Assembly (NCBI GenBank): GCA_963663375.1
Contig: OY760195.1
Span: forward strand, 3,348,001 to 3,412,000
Direction of reading: 5' to 3'
From: JAYREN01 sp963663375
GTDB lineage: Bacteria; Acidobacteriota; Holophagae; Holophagales; Holophagaceae
DNA length: 64,000 nucleotides
In this document: positions 16,802 through 25,059 of the stretch, piece after piece
Position numbering within the stretch: the stretch's first letter is position 1
How the letters are laid out: every line of letters starts with the position of its first letter
Program-made: the position numbers and the translations under genes
Notes under the pieces: model-generated
Told to the model about the DNA's origin: nothing
Seen by the model: only the letters and a program-made list of their open reading frames with translations
Databases searched by the model: none

Positions 16802-17611
16802 AGGCTGCTTGTCGTGAGCCTCCTTGGCCCGGCGTTTCGCCGCCTGCCAGGCGGCCTCCATGCCATCGAGGTTCTGCTGCTCCCAGCCCCCGTTCGCTAA
16901 GGCAAAATCCTCGACATGCTCGAAGCGGCCCTTGAAGCGCGCCATCTGGCGTCGCAGGGCGCGGTCGGGGTCGACCTTCATCTTGCGGGCCCACTGGACC
17001 AGGGAAAAGAGCACATCGCCGAATTCCTCTTCCACGCGCTGGGGGTCGGACTCGGCCTGCAGTTCGGCGATCTCCTCCTTGACCTTGTCCAGCACGCCGT
17101 CCATGTCCGGCCACTCGAAGCCCACCTTGGCGCAACGTTTTCCGATCTCCATGGCCTCTTCCAGGGGCGAGAGGGCTTTGGGGATGCCATCCATGAGGCG
17201 AGGTTCGGTCGCCGAGTCCTGGGTTCCCTTCTCCTGGCGCTTGATGGCCTTCCAGTTCACCAGCACCTCGTCGGCATCGGCCACTTCCCGATCCGCGAAG
17301 ACGTGAGGATGGCGGCGGATGAGCTTCTCCACCACGGTGCGTTCGACCTCGTGGAGATCCCAGGCGCCGCGCTCCTGGGCCAACTGGGCGTGGAAGGCCA
17401 CCTGGAGCCAGAGATCGCCGAGTTCCTCGCAGAGATGGCGTTCTTTCTCCTCGTCGCCGGGGACGTGATGGGCGAGGGCGTCCAGGACCTCGGCGGCCTC
17501 CTCCCGCAGGTACCGGGCGAGGGACTGGTGGTCCTGCTCCAGATCCCAGGGGCAGCCCGTTCCGGGCTTGCGGAGGGCGGACATGATGGCGGCGAGGGTG
17601 GTCGGCTTCAT
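16784..17611 (-). CDS. mazG: Nucleoside triphosphate pyrophosphohydrolase MazG
   Basis: A 275-residue MazG, which hydrolyses (d)NTPs to NMP and pyrophosphate. Two MazG helical domains are present. The first has GCPWDLEQDHQSLARYLREEAAEVLDAL and EELGDLWLQVAFHAQ; the second has FEWPDMDGVLDKVKEEIAEL and EEFGDVLFSLVQWAR. The start ATG overlaps the TGA of the upstream flavoprotein gene (ATGA). The tail is basic and disordered (AKRRAKEAHDKQPSEE). Confidence 0.93.
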   Translation of the reverse strand: MKPTTLAAIMSALRKPGTGCPWDLEQDHQSLARYLREEAAEVLDALAHHVPGDEEKERHLCEELGDLWLQVAFHAQLAQERGAWDLHEVERTVVEKLIRRHPHVFADREVADADEVLVNWKAIKRQEKGTQDSATEPRLMDGIPKALSPLEEAMEIGKRCAKVGFEWPDMDGVLDKVKEEIAELQAESDPQRVEEEFGDVLFSLVQWARKMKVDPDRALRRQMARFKGRFEHVEDFALANGGWEQQNLDGMEAAWQAAKRRAKEAHDKQPSEERP

Positions 17612-19041
17612 GCCCCAAGTCTAGCGAGTCGCACCGTTCCCAGCCGACCGGCTGGATCGAAGAATCCCTTGAGCACGGCGCAGACGTTCTGGGTAGTCTC
17701 GGGAGTGTACGCGTCGTAGAAGCCCTGGTTGTGGGGGCCCACGCCATGCTCCGCGCTGTAGCTGCCTCCGAATTCATGCACGGCGAGATCGTAGACCTTC
17801 CGCTGAATCTCCGCGACCATTGCGTCCCGCGGGATCGCCATGGCCTCGGGCTGCCAGACCAGGTTGAGATGGGTGCCCCCATCGCCCCAGTGGCCGAAGT
17901 CGCAGACCCGCACGCCGGGATGGGTGCCGGTGAGCCAGGCGGTCACGGCCTCGGTGAAGGCGGGCATCCTCGAGCGGGGCACCGAGATGTCCAGGCCCAG
18001 CACGTACCCTTCGCTTCGGAGGCTTTCGGAAATGTGGTGGCGGATCTCCCAGGCGTCTTCGGGTTTCAGGAGAAAGACCTCCGAGATGGACTCCCCGTCA
18101 TCCCCTTCCAGGTGGGCCGCCAGGACTTCTTCCAGGAATCCACTCAGGTCCAAGGCCGTGTCCTTCAGGGTGGACGCGAGTTCGACGAGGACCGTGTAGG
18201 CCGGAAGCTCCGTGTGGCCGTAAGGGTTCCGCAGGCGTGGCTGGTGGGCGAACACGGCCCGCAGGGCCTGGGCGGAGATGACTTCGAAGGCTGTGAGAAT
18301 TTCAATGCCACGGTGTTCCAGGGTCCGCAGCAGGGCGAGGGCCGCCTCACCGTTCCCGCAGCCCACCAGGGCGGTGGCGCGCTGACAGGGCAGCGGCACG
18401 ACGTTCAGCACCGCCTGGGTGATCACTCCGAAGGCGCCGAAGGTTCCCGTGAAGAGGTGCTTCAGGTCCAGGCCGGTGTTGTCCTTTCGCAGGCCCTTCA
18501 TCGCGTTGATGACGGTGCCATCGGCGAGCACGACTTCGATGCCCAGCAGGTTGTGGCGGACATCGCCGTACTTCAGGAGGCGAGTGCCGCCCGTATTGGT
18601 GGCGATCATGCCGCCGATCTGGGGATCCGCGCCCAGGTCCACGGGAAAGACCAGCCCATGCTCCGCCAGGGCGGCATTGAGTTGGGAGAGGAGGACGCCG
18701 CCTTCCACGCGCACCGTGCGGTCGAGGGGGTCGATTTCGATGCGATGGTTCAGGCGCTCCAAGCTGAGGACCACCATTTCGCCGCTGCCATCGGGCACCG
18801 AGGCCCCCACTAGGCCCGTGTTGGCGCCCTGAGCCACGACCTTCACACCCAATGCGTGCGTGATGGCAAGCACCCTCGAAACACCTTCGGTGCTGGAGGG
18901 GCGCACGACCATCCCGGCCCTTCCAGTGCCGTAGCGCCAGCCATTTTCGTACTTTTCGAGATCGGCGCGCTCGCTGAGAACGGCGTCCACCCCGAGAGCC
19001 GCTACCAAATCCGTATGAAGATCGGCCACCCCCTCGGCCAT
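17608..19041 (-). CDS. FAD-linked D-2-hydroxyacid dehydrogenase, probable D-2-hydroxyglutarate dehydrogenase
   Basis: A 477-residue GlcD/D2HGDH/D-LDH family flavoprotein. The FAD-binding PCMH domain covers about 30-215: VVRPSSTEGVSRVLA, VVAQGANTGLVGASVP, DLGADPQIGGMIATNTGG and LRKDNTGLDLKHLFTGTFGAFGVIT. The C-terminal domain has the metal/substrate His motif FGHWGDGGTHLNLV and the ending YSAEHGVGPHNQGFY. The neighbour upstream (stop at 19043, one base away) is HglS-like and would make D-2-hydroxyglutarate. That makes oxidation of D-2-hydroxyglutarate to 2-oxoglutarate the best guess over glycolate or D-lactate. Confidence 0.88.
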   Translation of the reverse strand: MAEGVADLHTDLVAALGVDAVLSERADLEKYENGWRYGTGRAGMVVRPSSTEGVSRVLAITHALGVKVVAQGANTGLVGASVPDGSGEMVVLSLERLNHRIEIDPLDRTVRVEGGVLLSQLNAALAEHGLVFPVDLGADPQIGGMIATNTGGTRLLKYGDVRHNLLGIEVVLADGTVINAMKGLRKDNTGLDLKHLFTGTFGAFGVITQAVLNVVPLPCQRATALVGCGNGEAALALLRTLEHRGIEILTAFEVISAQALRAVFAHQPRLRNPYGHTELPAYTVLVELASTLKDTALDLSGFLEEVLAAHLEGDDGESISEVFLLKPEDAWEIRHHISESLRSEGYVLGLDISVPRSRMPAFTEAVTAWLTGTHPGVRVCDFGHWGDGGTHLNLVWQPEAMAIPRDAMVAEIQRKVYDLAVHEFGGSYSAEHGVGPHNQGFYDAYTPETTQNVCAVLKGFFDPAGRLGTVRLARLGA

Positions 19042-19042
19042 A

Positions 19043-20059
19043 TCAGCGACCCCCGGAGGCCGTCATCTTGAAGATGGCCTGGGCATTGGAGGCGTCGAAG
19101 CGCAGATCGAGGCGCCCGTCCTCCTCGTGTTTCCGGGTGATGAACTCGAAGAAGGAACCCGGCACTTGGCGCAGTACGAGGGAGCCTTCCGCATCCACAA
19201 AGAGGCGCTCCACCTCGGCGGCGCGGAAGGCCGTCTGGATCACGCGGCCAGAACCGGAGACTTCCACCTCCTCCTTCATGGGGCGCCCCAGGCCTTTCTG
19301 CTGGAGGGTCAGGGCGACCACATCGGGTACGCGGTCGGTGGCGTGGTTGAAGGCATTGCCTTCGGTGGCGATCCAGGCCATCTCGGCGCTCTCGGCCAAG
19401 AGGGTCTCGTAGTCGGAGAGGCTTGGCTCCGTGTGCTGGCGGTCGAAGCAGGCCACGAGATTGGGCAGCAAGCGCAGCGCATCCGCCCAGGCGAGGCTGC
19501 CGGTGTCACGCAGTTCCTCCAGCAACGGGAAGGCCCAGGTGGGCAGGGGGTCTCGGCTGGTGGCAAGTACCCGCCCTGCCGTGGCCCGGAAGGCGGGGCT
19601 GAAGGTAGCGGGGTGCAGCTCGCTGACGAAGAACTGAGGGATGGCTTCGGGCAGATCCAGGTGGGCGTATGCGCGCCCCGTCATGGCGAGGCGATCGAGG
19701 GGGTAGGTGCCGTTGACGAAGTACCCCAGCGGCTCGAGAAAACGGGCGAATGCCAGATGGCCTTCCGGCAGCTCGCCGCTGGGTGCGGCTACCGTGCGCA
19801 GGGCGCCGTGATCGAAGACCACCTTGCGGCCGGTGCGGGCCTGCTCCTTCACATAGGCCCGGGCCGTGGGCACCCGCTGCTGCAGATCCTCGAAGAGGAT
19901 GGCATTCATGGCCATGGCGAGGATCGCCCGGGGCACGCGGTCTTGTCTGGAAACCAGGAGATTCGGGGCGAGGGCGAGACTCTCCAGGAGATCCTCGGCG
20001 CGACGGCTTCCCAGGGCATCCGTCAGGAGGGCGTGAAGGGCGGTCTCGACCTGTGGCAT
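19043..20059 (-). CDS. hglS: DUF1338 protein, probable 2-oxoadipate dioxygenase/decarboxylase (HglS-like)
   Basis: A 338-residue member of the DUF1338 family. Its characterised member HglS converts 2-oxoadipate plus O2 to D-2-hydroxyglutarate in lysine catabolism. The expected metal ligands are present: His84 in VFDHGALRTV with Arg88 four residues on, His239 in NAFNHATDRV, and Glu305 in GSFFEFITRK. It is shorter than the roughly 460-residue Pseudomonas protein, matching the compact form seen elsewhere. The gene is followed one base later by a D-2-hydroxyglutarate dehydrogenase-like gene, and a lysine 6-aminotransferase lies at 30.4 kb. Function is inferred from family and context. Confidence 0.8.
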   Translation of the reverse strand: MPQVETALHALLTDALGSRRAEDLLESLALAPNLLVSRQDRVPRAILAMAMNAILFEDLQQRVPTARAYVKEQARTGRKVVFDHGALRTVAAPSGELPEGHLAFARFLEPLGYFVNGTYPLDRLAMTGRAYAHLDLPEAIPQFFVSELHPATFSPAFRATAGRVLATSRDPLPTWAFPLLEELRDTGSLAWADALRLLPNLVACFDRQHTEPSLSDYETLLAESAEMAWIATEGNAFNHATDRVPDVVALTLQQKGLGRPMKEEVEVSGSGRVIQTAFRAAEVERLFVDAEGSLVLRQVPGSFFEFITRKHEEDGRLDLRFDASNAQAIFKMTASGGR

Positions 20060-20066
20060 GGCAACT

Positions 20067-20100
20067 CCAGGCGGGTCTCGGGAACAACCCGAGAGCCTGG
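20067..20100. other. Stem-loop in the gap before the hglS-like gene
   Basis: TCTCGGG-AACAA-CCCGAGA (20076-20094) is a 7-bp perfect hairpin. It is extended by an outer CCAGGC/GCCTGG pair (20067-20072 and 20095-20100) with a three-base bulge. It lies between the hydratase stop (20129) and the hglS-like start (20059) on the minus strand. It could terminate, attenuate or protect the message; there is no T-run. Confidence 0.45.
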
Positions 20101-20128
20101 AACCTTGGATGCCCGGGATGTCGTTGAG

Positions 20129-22090
20129 TTAGCGCCCCGCCTTCAGTTCCTCGAAGCTGCACAGCCTGCCGGCGAAGGCGCTGGCGGCCACGGTGGCGGG
20201 ACTGGCCAGCCACACCTGGCCGGGGCCGCTGCGCCCGGGAAAGTTCCGGTTCACCGCGGAAACGGTCACCTGGTCGGGGCGGGTGCTCACGCCGGGGCCG
20301 GCATTGATGCACGCCCCGCAGCCGGGGCCCAGGATCCGTGCGCCGGCCTCCTCGAAGCTGCTGATCCAGCCCCTCTGGGTTGCATGGCGGCGCACATCCT
20401 CACTGCCGAACTGAATGAAGAACTGGACGTCGAGGGGCAGGGTTCGGTCATGGTCGAGGGCCCAACGGACCACCTCGTACACGCGCTCCACATCCTCCCG
20501 CTTTCCGCCGGTGCAGCTGCCCGCGTAAGCCAGATCGATGTGTATGGGTTTGGCCAAGGTGTCCAAGGCCAAGCCATTGCCGGGGTCCCCCGGGCTGGCG
20601 ACCATGACGGGGATCTCGGCGCAGTCGACCTCCAGCGTGTGGGCGTACTCGGCCTCGGGATCGCTGCACATCCAGCTCTCGATGGGCGTGTCCGAGTGGC
20701 GTCGCTCCCAGAGAAAGCGCACAGTCTGGGCATCCGGGGCCACAATCCCCGTGAAGCCGCCGATCTCGGCGGCCATGTTGGTGAGCGTCGCCCGTTCATC
20801 GGTGTTCAGCTGGGCCAGCGCTTCGCCCTGGTATTCCACCACATGGCCGATGGCGCCCCCTTCCTTGATGAAGGGCAGACTCAGCAGGTGGAGGACGAGA
20901 TCCTTGGTGGAAACGCCCGGCCGCAGGCTGCGGTTGAGGCGAACGCGTAGGGTGGGGGGAACGGTGACCCGGACATCGCCCGTGATAAAGGCGTTGGCGA
21001 TGTCCGTGGTGCCCACGCCGAAGGCGAGGCAGCCCAGGGCGCCGCTGTGGGGCGTGTGGGAGTCGGTGCCCACGATCACCTGGCCGGGCATGGCGTAGCG
21101 CTCGGCCATGAGCACGTGGCAAATGCCCTCGGCGCTGCCATCGGGCTGCTCGCCGTGGAGGCGGATGCCGTGGCGTTCGCAGAAGACCTCCTGGGAGTGT
21201 TTCAGGCGATGGGCCACTTCCAGGAGCCCCTGGGCCTGCCGCTCCTCGTTCATCACGCGATCCAGGAAGTTCAGGTGATCCCGGAAGGCGAGGATCCGCT
21301 CGGGATCCTTGAGGGTGATCTTGTCTCCGAGGGCTTCTTTCAGAAAACTGGCGGCCATGGGGGTGACGTACTCGTGGGAGAAACGCCAGTGTGCGTTCAC
21401 GAAGATTCCGTCGCCGGGCCGGACGGCCTCCAGCCCGAGTTCGCCCGACACCGGATCGATCACGGCGTTGCGGGCCAGAATCTTTTCCACCAGGGTCATG
21501 GGCCGCTTCTCATGGTGAGGCAGGGGCACCTGGAGTTCCCCTGCCAGGCGGGCGCGGTTGAAGGCGAAGAGGCCACCCTGCTCCACGATGGCCCGGGTGA
21601 TGGGGTCGAGGCCGGCCGTGAATTCGGTTAGCGGAATGGCCTCGCCCTTGCGGATGCGGTCGATCAACCCGAAGTCGGTGCTGGTAAGCAGACCGAGGTT
21701 CTGGCAGTTCTGCTGGTAGATGCGTTCGAAGCTTTCGGCCAGCACGAGTCGGATGCCCGCGCACCATTCGGCGTAGGGACTGGCCTCGCGGCTGGAGCCC
21801 TTGCCGCGCCGCTTGCCGGCCACGCTCACGGCGAAATGGCCCCGCTTCACGGAACCCTCGCTCATGGGGAACTGGTCCTGGCACTTGAGGCCGATGTAGG
21901 GGAAGTCGCCCAGCCGGGCATCAAAGAAATAGCACACCCAACCGGGGGTGATTTCATCGGTGCTGATCTGGTCCCTCAGGGGACGTGCCGCTTCCAGGGC
22001 GAGATCCTCGCCCGCCAGTTGACGGTGGATCTTGTCCGGATCCCCACTCAGAAAGAGGATCCGCCCCTGGAATTTGACTGGGCTGCTCAT
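20129..22090 (-). CDS. Aconitase-family hydratase with N-terminal swivel domain
   Basis: A 653-residue dehydratase of the aconitase superfamily. The order is reversed relative to AcnA. Residues 20-170 are the swivel domain (ISTDEITPGWVCYFFDARLGDFPYIGLKC; GKRRGKGSSREASPYAEWCAGI). They are followed by the three-domain core with VGTDSHTPHSGALGCLAFGVGTTD and the 4Fe-4S cysteines in YAGSCTGG and GPGCGACINAGPG. AcnB has the same order but with an extra N-terminal HEAT domain, absent here. Substrate could be citrate/isocitrate, methylcitrate or another tricarboxylate. The start at 22090 is preferred over 22126 because the earlier start lies inside a terminator hairpin. Confidence 0.8.
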   Translation of the reverse strand: MSSPVKFQGRILFLSGDPDKIHRQLAGEDLALEAARPLRDQISTDEITPGWVCYFFDARLGDFPYIGLKCQDQFPMSEGSVKRGHFAVSVAGKRRGKGSSREASPYAEWCAGIRLVLAESFERIYQQNCQNLGLLTSTDFGLIDRIRKGEAIPLTEFTAGLDPITRAIVEQGGLFAFNRARLAGELQVPLPHHEKRPMTLVEKILARNAVIDPVSGELGLEAVRPGDGIFVNAHWRFSHEYVTPMAASFLKEALGDKITLKDPERILAFRDHLNFLDRVMNEERQAQGLLEVAHRLKHSQEVFCERHGIRLHGEQPDGSAEGICHVLMAERYAMPGQVIVGTDSHTPHSGALGCLAFGVGTTDIANAFITGDVRVTVPPTLRVRLNRSLRPGVSTKDLVLHLLSLPFIKEGGAIGHVVEYQGEALAQLNTDERATLTNMAAEIGGFTGIVAPDAQTVRFLWERRHSDTPIESWMCSDPEAEYAHTLEVDCAEIPVMVASPGDPGNGLALDTLAKPIHIDLAYAGSCTGGKREDVERVYEVVRWALDHDRTLPLDVQFFIQFGSEDVRRHATQRGWISSFEEAGARILGPGCGACINAGPGVSTRPDQVTVSAVNRNFPGRSGPGQVWLASPATVAASAFAGRLCSFEELKAGR

Positions 22091-22123
22091 GGTGCAAGGA
22101 TGGCACAAACGGCCGAGCGTACG

Positions 22124-22157
22124 CACGAAAGGCCTCCCATCCAGGAGGCCTTTCGTG
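22124..22157 (-). terminator. Terminator hairpin after the DUF1292 gene
   Basis: A perfect 14-bp inverted repeat (CACGAAAGGCCTCC with its complement) and a 6-base loop (22138-22143). It lies 15 bases downstream of the DUF1292 stop on the minus strand. The 3' arm carries TTT. Confidence 0.75.
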
Positions 22158-22171
22158 GAATACGAGTGAAA

Positions 22172-22513
22172 TTATTCGCCTTCGTTTTCGAGCTTTTCGG
22201 AGAGTTCATCGAGGTGGGCCAGGAGGCGCTTGGCCATGTCCTCGTCCTCGAGGATGGAGAAGTCGTCATCCTTCACCTCGAAGATCTCGATGCTCAGGTT
22301 GGCGTCTTCCTGGGTCTCCTCACCCTCGGTGAACGCCTGGACTTCGGCGAGGGGGGCCATGATGCAGAAGTGGCGACCCTCGAAATCCAGCTCATCGAGG
22401 ATGGCGAACTCCTCTTTTTCGCCGTTCTCGTCCTCGAGCTCAACGACCTCGATTTCGTGATCTTCGGCGTCGTGGTCGCAGTCGGGTCCGTGGACGTGCT
22501 TTTCCTGGGCCAT
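22172..22513 (-). CDS. DUF1292-like acidic protein
   Basis: A 113-residue, strongly acidic cytoplasmic protein. The N-terminus is His/Asp-rich (HVHGPDCDHDAEDHE), a possible metal-binding stretch. The core, EKEEFAILDELDFEGRHFCIMAPL...SIEIFEVKDDDFSILEDED, follows the DUF1292/YrzB pattern known mainly from Firmicutes. It ends in a helix with heptad leucines. Monocistronic, with its own terminator. No function is established for the family. Confidence 0.75.
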   Translation of the reverse strand: MAQEKHVHGPDCDHDAEDHEIEVVELEDENGEKEEFAILDELDFEGRHFCIMAPLAEVQAFTEGEETQEDANLSIEIFEVKDDDFSILEDEDMAKRLLAHLDELSEKLENEGE

Positions 22514-22578
22514 TTTGGGCTCCTTGCAAGGGCCTCCAGACTAAGGCATGCCCCCCTCGGCCTCCAAGTGAAATCGGG

Positions 22579-23274
22579 CTAGGCGCCCCATTCCGCGCTG
22601 GCTTCGCCCGGGCCCGTCACCACCACCTGGATCCATTTCCGGGTGGGGAGTTCCACGCGTACCTTGTCGCCCAGGGCGGCGGGACCGCGGGCTGTGGCAT
22701 CGGCGGAAATGATCAAGCACCCCGATCGGAGGGTGAGCCTGACCCGGTCCCCAGCATTCACCAGGGGAATGGGTTCCAGATCGGTCAGCCTCAGGGTGTG
22801 GCCGCTAGGCACGTTGGCCCTCAATCGGAACCCGGAAGGAAATGCCGTGAGCGCTCCCGGCGGGGGATTCCCTTCGAAGGGGACTTCCTCCAGTTGGGCT
22901 TCCGAGGGCACGGTCTTTCGGGTGAGGGGTTCGGTGGTCTTCAGGAGCCTTCCGGTCCACCGGCCCTCCAGTTCCACTCGCGCGCTCCCGGCCAGGCGCC
23001 CATCGGCCATGACCCGGAACACGGCGAAGAAGGCCCCCGTGGGCTCGCGTTTGCTGAGGTGCGAAGGCTCGAAGCGGACATCCGTTCCCTTCAGCCGGGG
23101 CAGCACCGGAACCTTGGTGGCGCGGATCGCGTATTGGCCCGCGTTGGCCTGGGCCTGGCCCTGGGCGTACTCGATGGCCTCCTGCTGAAGGCGCTCGGCG
23201 AGGCCCGGGATGGGTTCCTCCGCCCCGGCTTGCAGGGTCAGGAACCCGAACAGGAAGAGGACAAGGAATCTCAT
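22579..23274 (-). CDS. flgA: Flagellar P-ring assembly chaperone FlgA
   Basis: A 231-residue periplasmic protein with a signal peptide (FLVLFLFGFLTLQAGA). The C-terminal 140 residues form the SAF-like region of FlgA, seen in LEEVPFEGNPPPGALTAFPSG and the typical ending GDRVRLTLRSGCLIISADATARGPAALGDKVRVEL. FlgA helps P-ring protein FlgI polymerise around the rod. It starts four bases after the flgG stop. flgH and flgI, which commonly follow, are not in the next 20 kb. Confidence 0.85.
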   Translation of the reverse strand: MRFLVLFLFGFLTLQAGAEEPIPGLAERLQQEAIEYAQGQAQANAGQYAIRATKVPVLPRLKGTDVRFEPSHLSKREPTGAFFAVFRVMADGRLAGSARVELEGRWTGRLLKTTEPLTRKTVPSEAQLEEVPFEGNPPPGALTAFPSGFRLRANVPSGHTLRLTDLEPIPLVNAGDRVRLTLRSGCLIISADATARGPAALGDKVRVELPTRKWIQVVVTGPGEASAEWGA

Positions 23275-23278
23275 AGAG

Positions 23279-24067
23279 CTACCGTTTGAGCCCGGCCACG
23301 AGCTGGAGCATCTGGTCCACAGTCTGAATGGTCTTGGAGTTGGCCTCGTAGGCCCGCTGGCCGATGATCATGTTCACCATTTCCTCAGCCACGTCGACGT
23401 TGGAAATTTCCAGGAAGCCCTGCTGAAGGGTGCCCAGGCCATCCAGGCCCGGTGTCCCTTCGATGGGATCCCCACTGGCCAGGGTGGGCTGCACGAGGTT
23501 GCGGCCCAGCTGGTTCAGGCCCGTGGGGTTGATGAACTTGACCAGCACGATCTGGCCCACCTGCTGGGGCTGGGTCTGTCCCGGCTGGGTCACGCTCACG
23601 GTGCCGTCCTGGGCGATGGTCACGCTCAGCGCATCCTGGGGGATGGTGATCTGGGGATCCATGGCGTAGCCGCTGGCCGTGACCATGGCGCCGTTCTGGT
23701 CCACGGCAAAGGAGCCATCCCGGGTAAAGGCCTGGGAGCCATCGGGCATGGTGACCCGGAAGAACCCATCACCCTCGATGGCCATGTCGAAGCGCCCCCC
23801 CGTGGTGCGGAAATTTCCGGTGGAATACTGGTGGACCACGCTTTGCAACTTGGCGCCATGGCCCAGCTGGATGCCGGCAGGCAGCGTGGTGCTGTTGGAA
23901 CTGCTGGTGCCCGCGAGGTTCACGGTTTGATACAGCAGATCCTGGAACTCGGCCCGGGCCTTCTTGAAGCCCGTGGTGTTCACGTTGGCGAGGTTGTTAG
24001 AGATGGTGTCCATGTTGTATTGCTGGACGGCCATTCCGGCGGCGGCGGACCACATTGCACGCATCAT
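23279..24067 (-). CDS. flgG: Flagellar distal-rod protein FlgG
   Basis: A 262-residue rod protein, the usual FlgG length. The N-terminal signature MWSAAAGMAVQQYNMDTISNNLANVNTTGFKKARAEFQDLLYQ is followed by the AIEGDGFFRV core and the C-terminal heptad helix EEMVNMIIGQRAYEANSKTIQTVDQMLQ. AGGAGG lies about ten bases before the ATG at 24067; the next codon is also ATG. It forms the distal rod between rod and hook. Confidence 0.93.
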   Translation of the reverse strand: MMRAMWSAAAGMAVQQYNMDTISNNLANVNTTGFKKARAEFQDLLYQTVNLAGTSSSNSTTLPAGIQLGHGAKLQSVVHQYSTGNFRTTGGRFDMAIEGDGFFRVTMPDGSQAFTRDGSFAVDQNGAMVTASGYAMDPQITIPQDALSVTIAQDGTVSVTQPGQTQPQQVGQIVLVKFINPTGLNQLGRNLVQPTLASGDPIEGTPGLDGLGTLQQGFLEISNVDVAEEMVNMIIGQRAYEANSKTIQTVDQMLQLVAGLKR

Positions 24068-24099
24068 GATTAATTCCCTCCTGTCTGGATTGCGTTGGT

Positions 24100-24843
24100 T
24101 CAACGGCCGCCGGCGATGTCATTGATGCTGCGGGCGTCCAGGTCGTTGCTGATGGTCGAGGCCACCTTGAGGCTCATTTCGAAGAGGCGATTCAGGCGGA
24201 TCATGTCCACCATGGTGCTGGCCACATCCACACCACTCTGTTCCAGGTAGCCCTGGGCGATGGTGGCGGTGGCGGGGGCCTCCACCATGCCGGTGGGGTC
24301 GAAGCGGTTGGACCCCAAGCGGGACAAGGCCCCGGGATTGGTGAAGGCCTTCAGGCTCAGGCTGCCAAGCACGGTCTGACCCTGCTGCAGGGTGCCGTCG
24401 GGACCAAAGGTGATCTCCCCGCCCTGGGGGTTGATCTTGAGGGATTGGCCATTTTTGCCTAGCACGGGGAAGCCATCCAGGGTCCGGATCTCTCCGTCCG
24501 TACTCAACTGGAAGCGGCCATCCCGGGTTGCCTGGGGGCCCTGGGGCGTTTGAACCATGAAGAAGGCGTTGCCCTCGATGGCCAGGTCCAGGTTGCGGCC
24601 CGTAAGCTTAGAGACGCCCTGGGAGAAGTCCATTCCCCGCTGGGCCAGCACGGTGCCGTCATTGAGGGCCCCGGTGAGCGGCAGATTCCGGCCGCTGCTG
24701 CGAGCCTTGTTGAATACCGAAAAGAAGCTGCGTTCGGTCTTGTAGCCCACGGTGTTGGTGTTGGCCAAATTGTTGGACAGGGTCTCCAGTTGGAAGGACC
24801 GGGCGTTCAGGCTGCTGGCGGCGACGTAGTATGCGGGATCCAT
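24100..24843 (-). CDS. flgF: Flagellar proximal-rod protein FlgF
   Basis: A 247-residue rod protein of the FlgF/FlgG family. Landmarks are the N-terminal LETLSNNLANTNTVGYKTERSFF, the core DLAIEGNAFFMVQTPQG, and the C-terminal EQSGVDVASTMVDMIRLNRLFEMSLKV. The order flgF-flgG and the shorter length support FlgF over a second FlgG. The start at 24843 has AGAGG about seven bases upstream. Confidence 0.88.
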   Translation of the reverse strand: MDPAYYVAASSLNARSFQLETLSNNLANTNTVGYKTERSFFSVFNKARSSGRNLPLTGALNDGTVLAQRGMDFSQGVSKLTGRNLDLAIEGNAFFMVQTPQGPQATRDGRFQLSTDGEIRTLDGFPVLGKNGQSLKINPQGGEITFGPDGTLQQGQTVLGSLSLKAFTNPGALSRLGSNRFDPTGMVEAPATATIAQGYLEQSGVDVASTMVDMIRLNRLFEMSLKVASTISNDLDARSINDIAGGR

Positions 24844-24866
24844 CTGGGCACCTCTGGCCCAGGTAG

Positions 24867-24882
24867 AGCCAGAGCCGTGCCA
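24867..24882 (-). promoter_or_regulatory. Sigma-54 type promoter upstream of flgF
   Basis: On the minus strand the sequence TGGCACG-GCTC-TGGCT matches the sigma-54 -24/-12 consensus (TGGCACG-N4-TTGCW) at every position but one. The invariant GG and GC are correctly spaced. Transcription would start about a dozen bases before the flgF ATG, leaving room for little more than the ribosome-binding site. Sigma-54 control of middle flagellar genes is common. Confidence 0.5.
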
Positions 24883-25059
24883 AGAGTTCGGGAGTTTCCG
24901 GGGGAGAAGAAAGTGGGCCATATGTGGGTCCATATGCCTTGATTTTACAATTGGCAGTCCGTATTCTGCTCACTTGCATCTATCCATTCGGTTGGGTACC
25001 CGTGGCCTTGGGGACCGACCGGCCTCCTTCCACGAGGACCAGGGTTCACGAAAGCAGAT
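24883..25059. promoter_or_regulatory. Divergent control region between flgF and the amidotransferase cassette
   Basis: About 180 bases that are AT-rich in the middle (GATTTTACAATTGG near 24939). CCATATG occurs twice, at about 24918-24924 and 24930-24936, separated by five bases. This is the only space available for the promoter of the four-gene cassette starting at 25060. Confidence 0.4.

Noticed and set aside
19127..20950. 607-codon plus-strand frame across the HglS-like gene and hydratase
   Set aside because: Runs through two well-supported minus-strand genes and their gap with a hairpin; composition is Gly/Gln/Ala-rich shadow.
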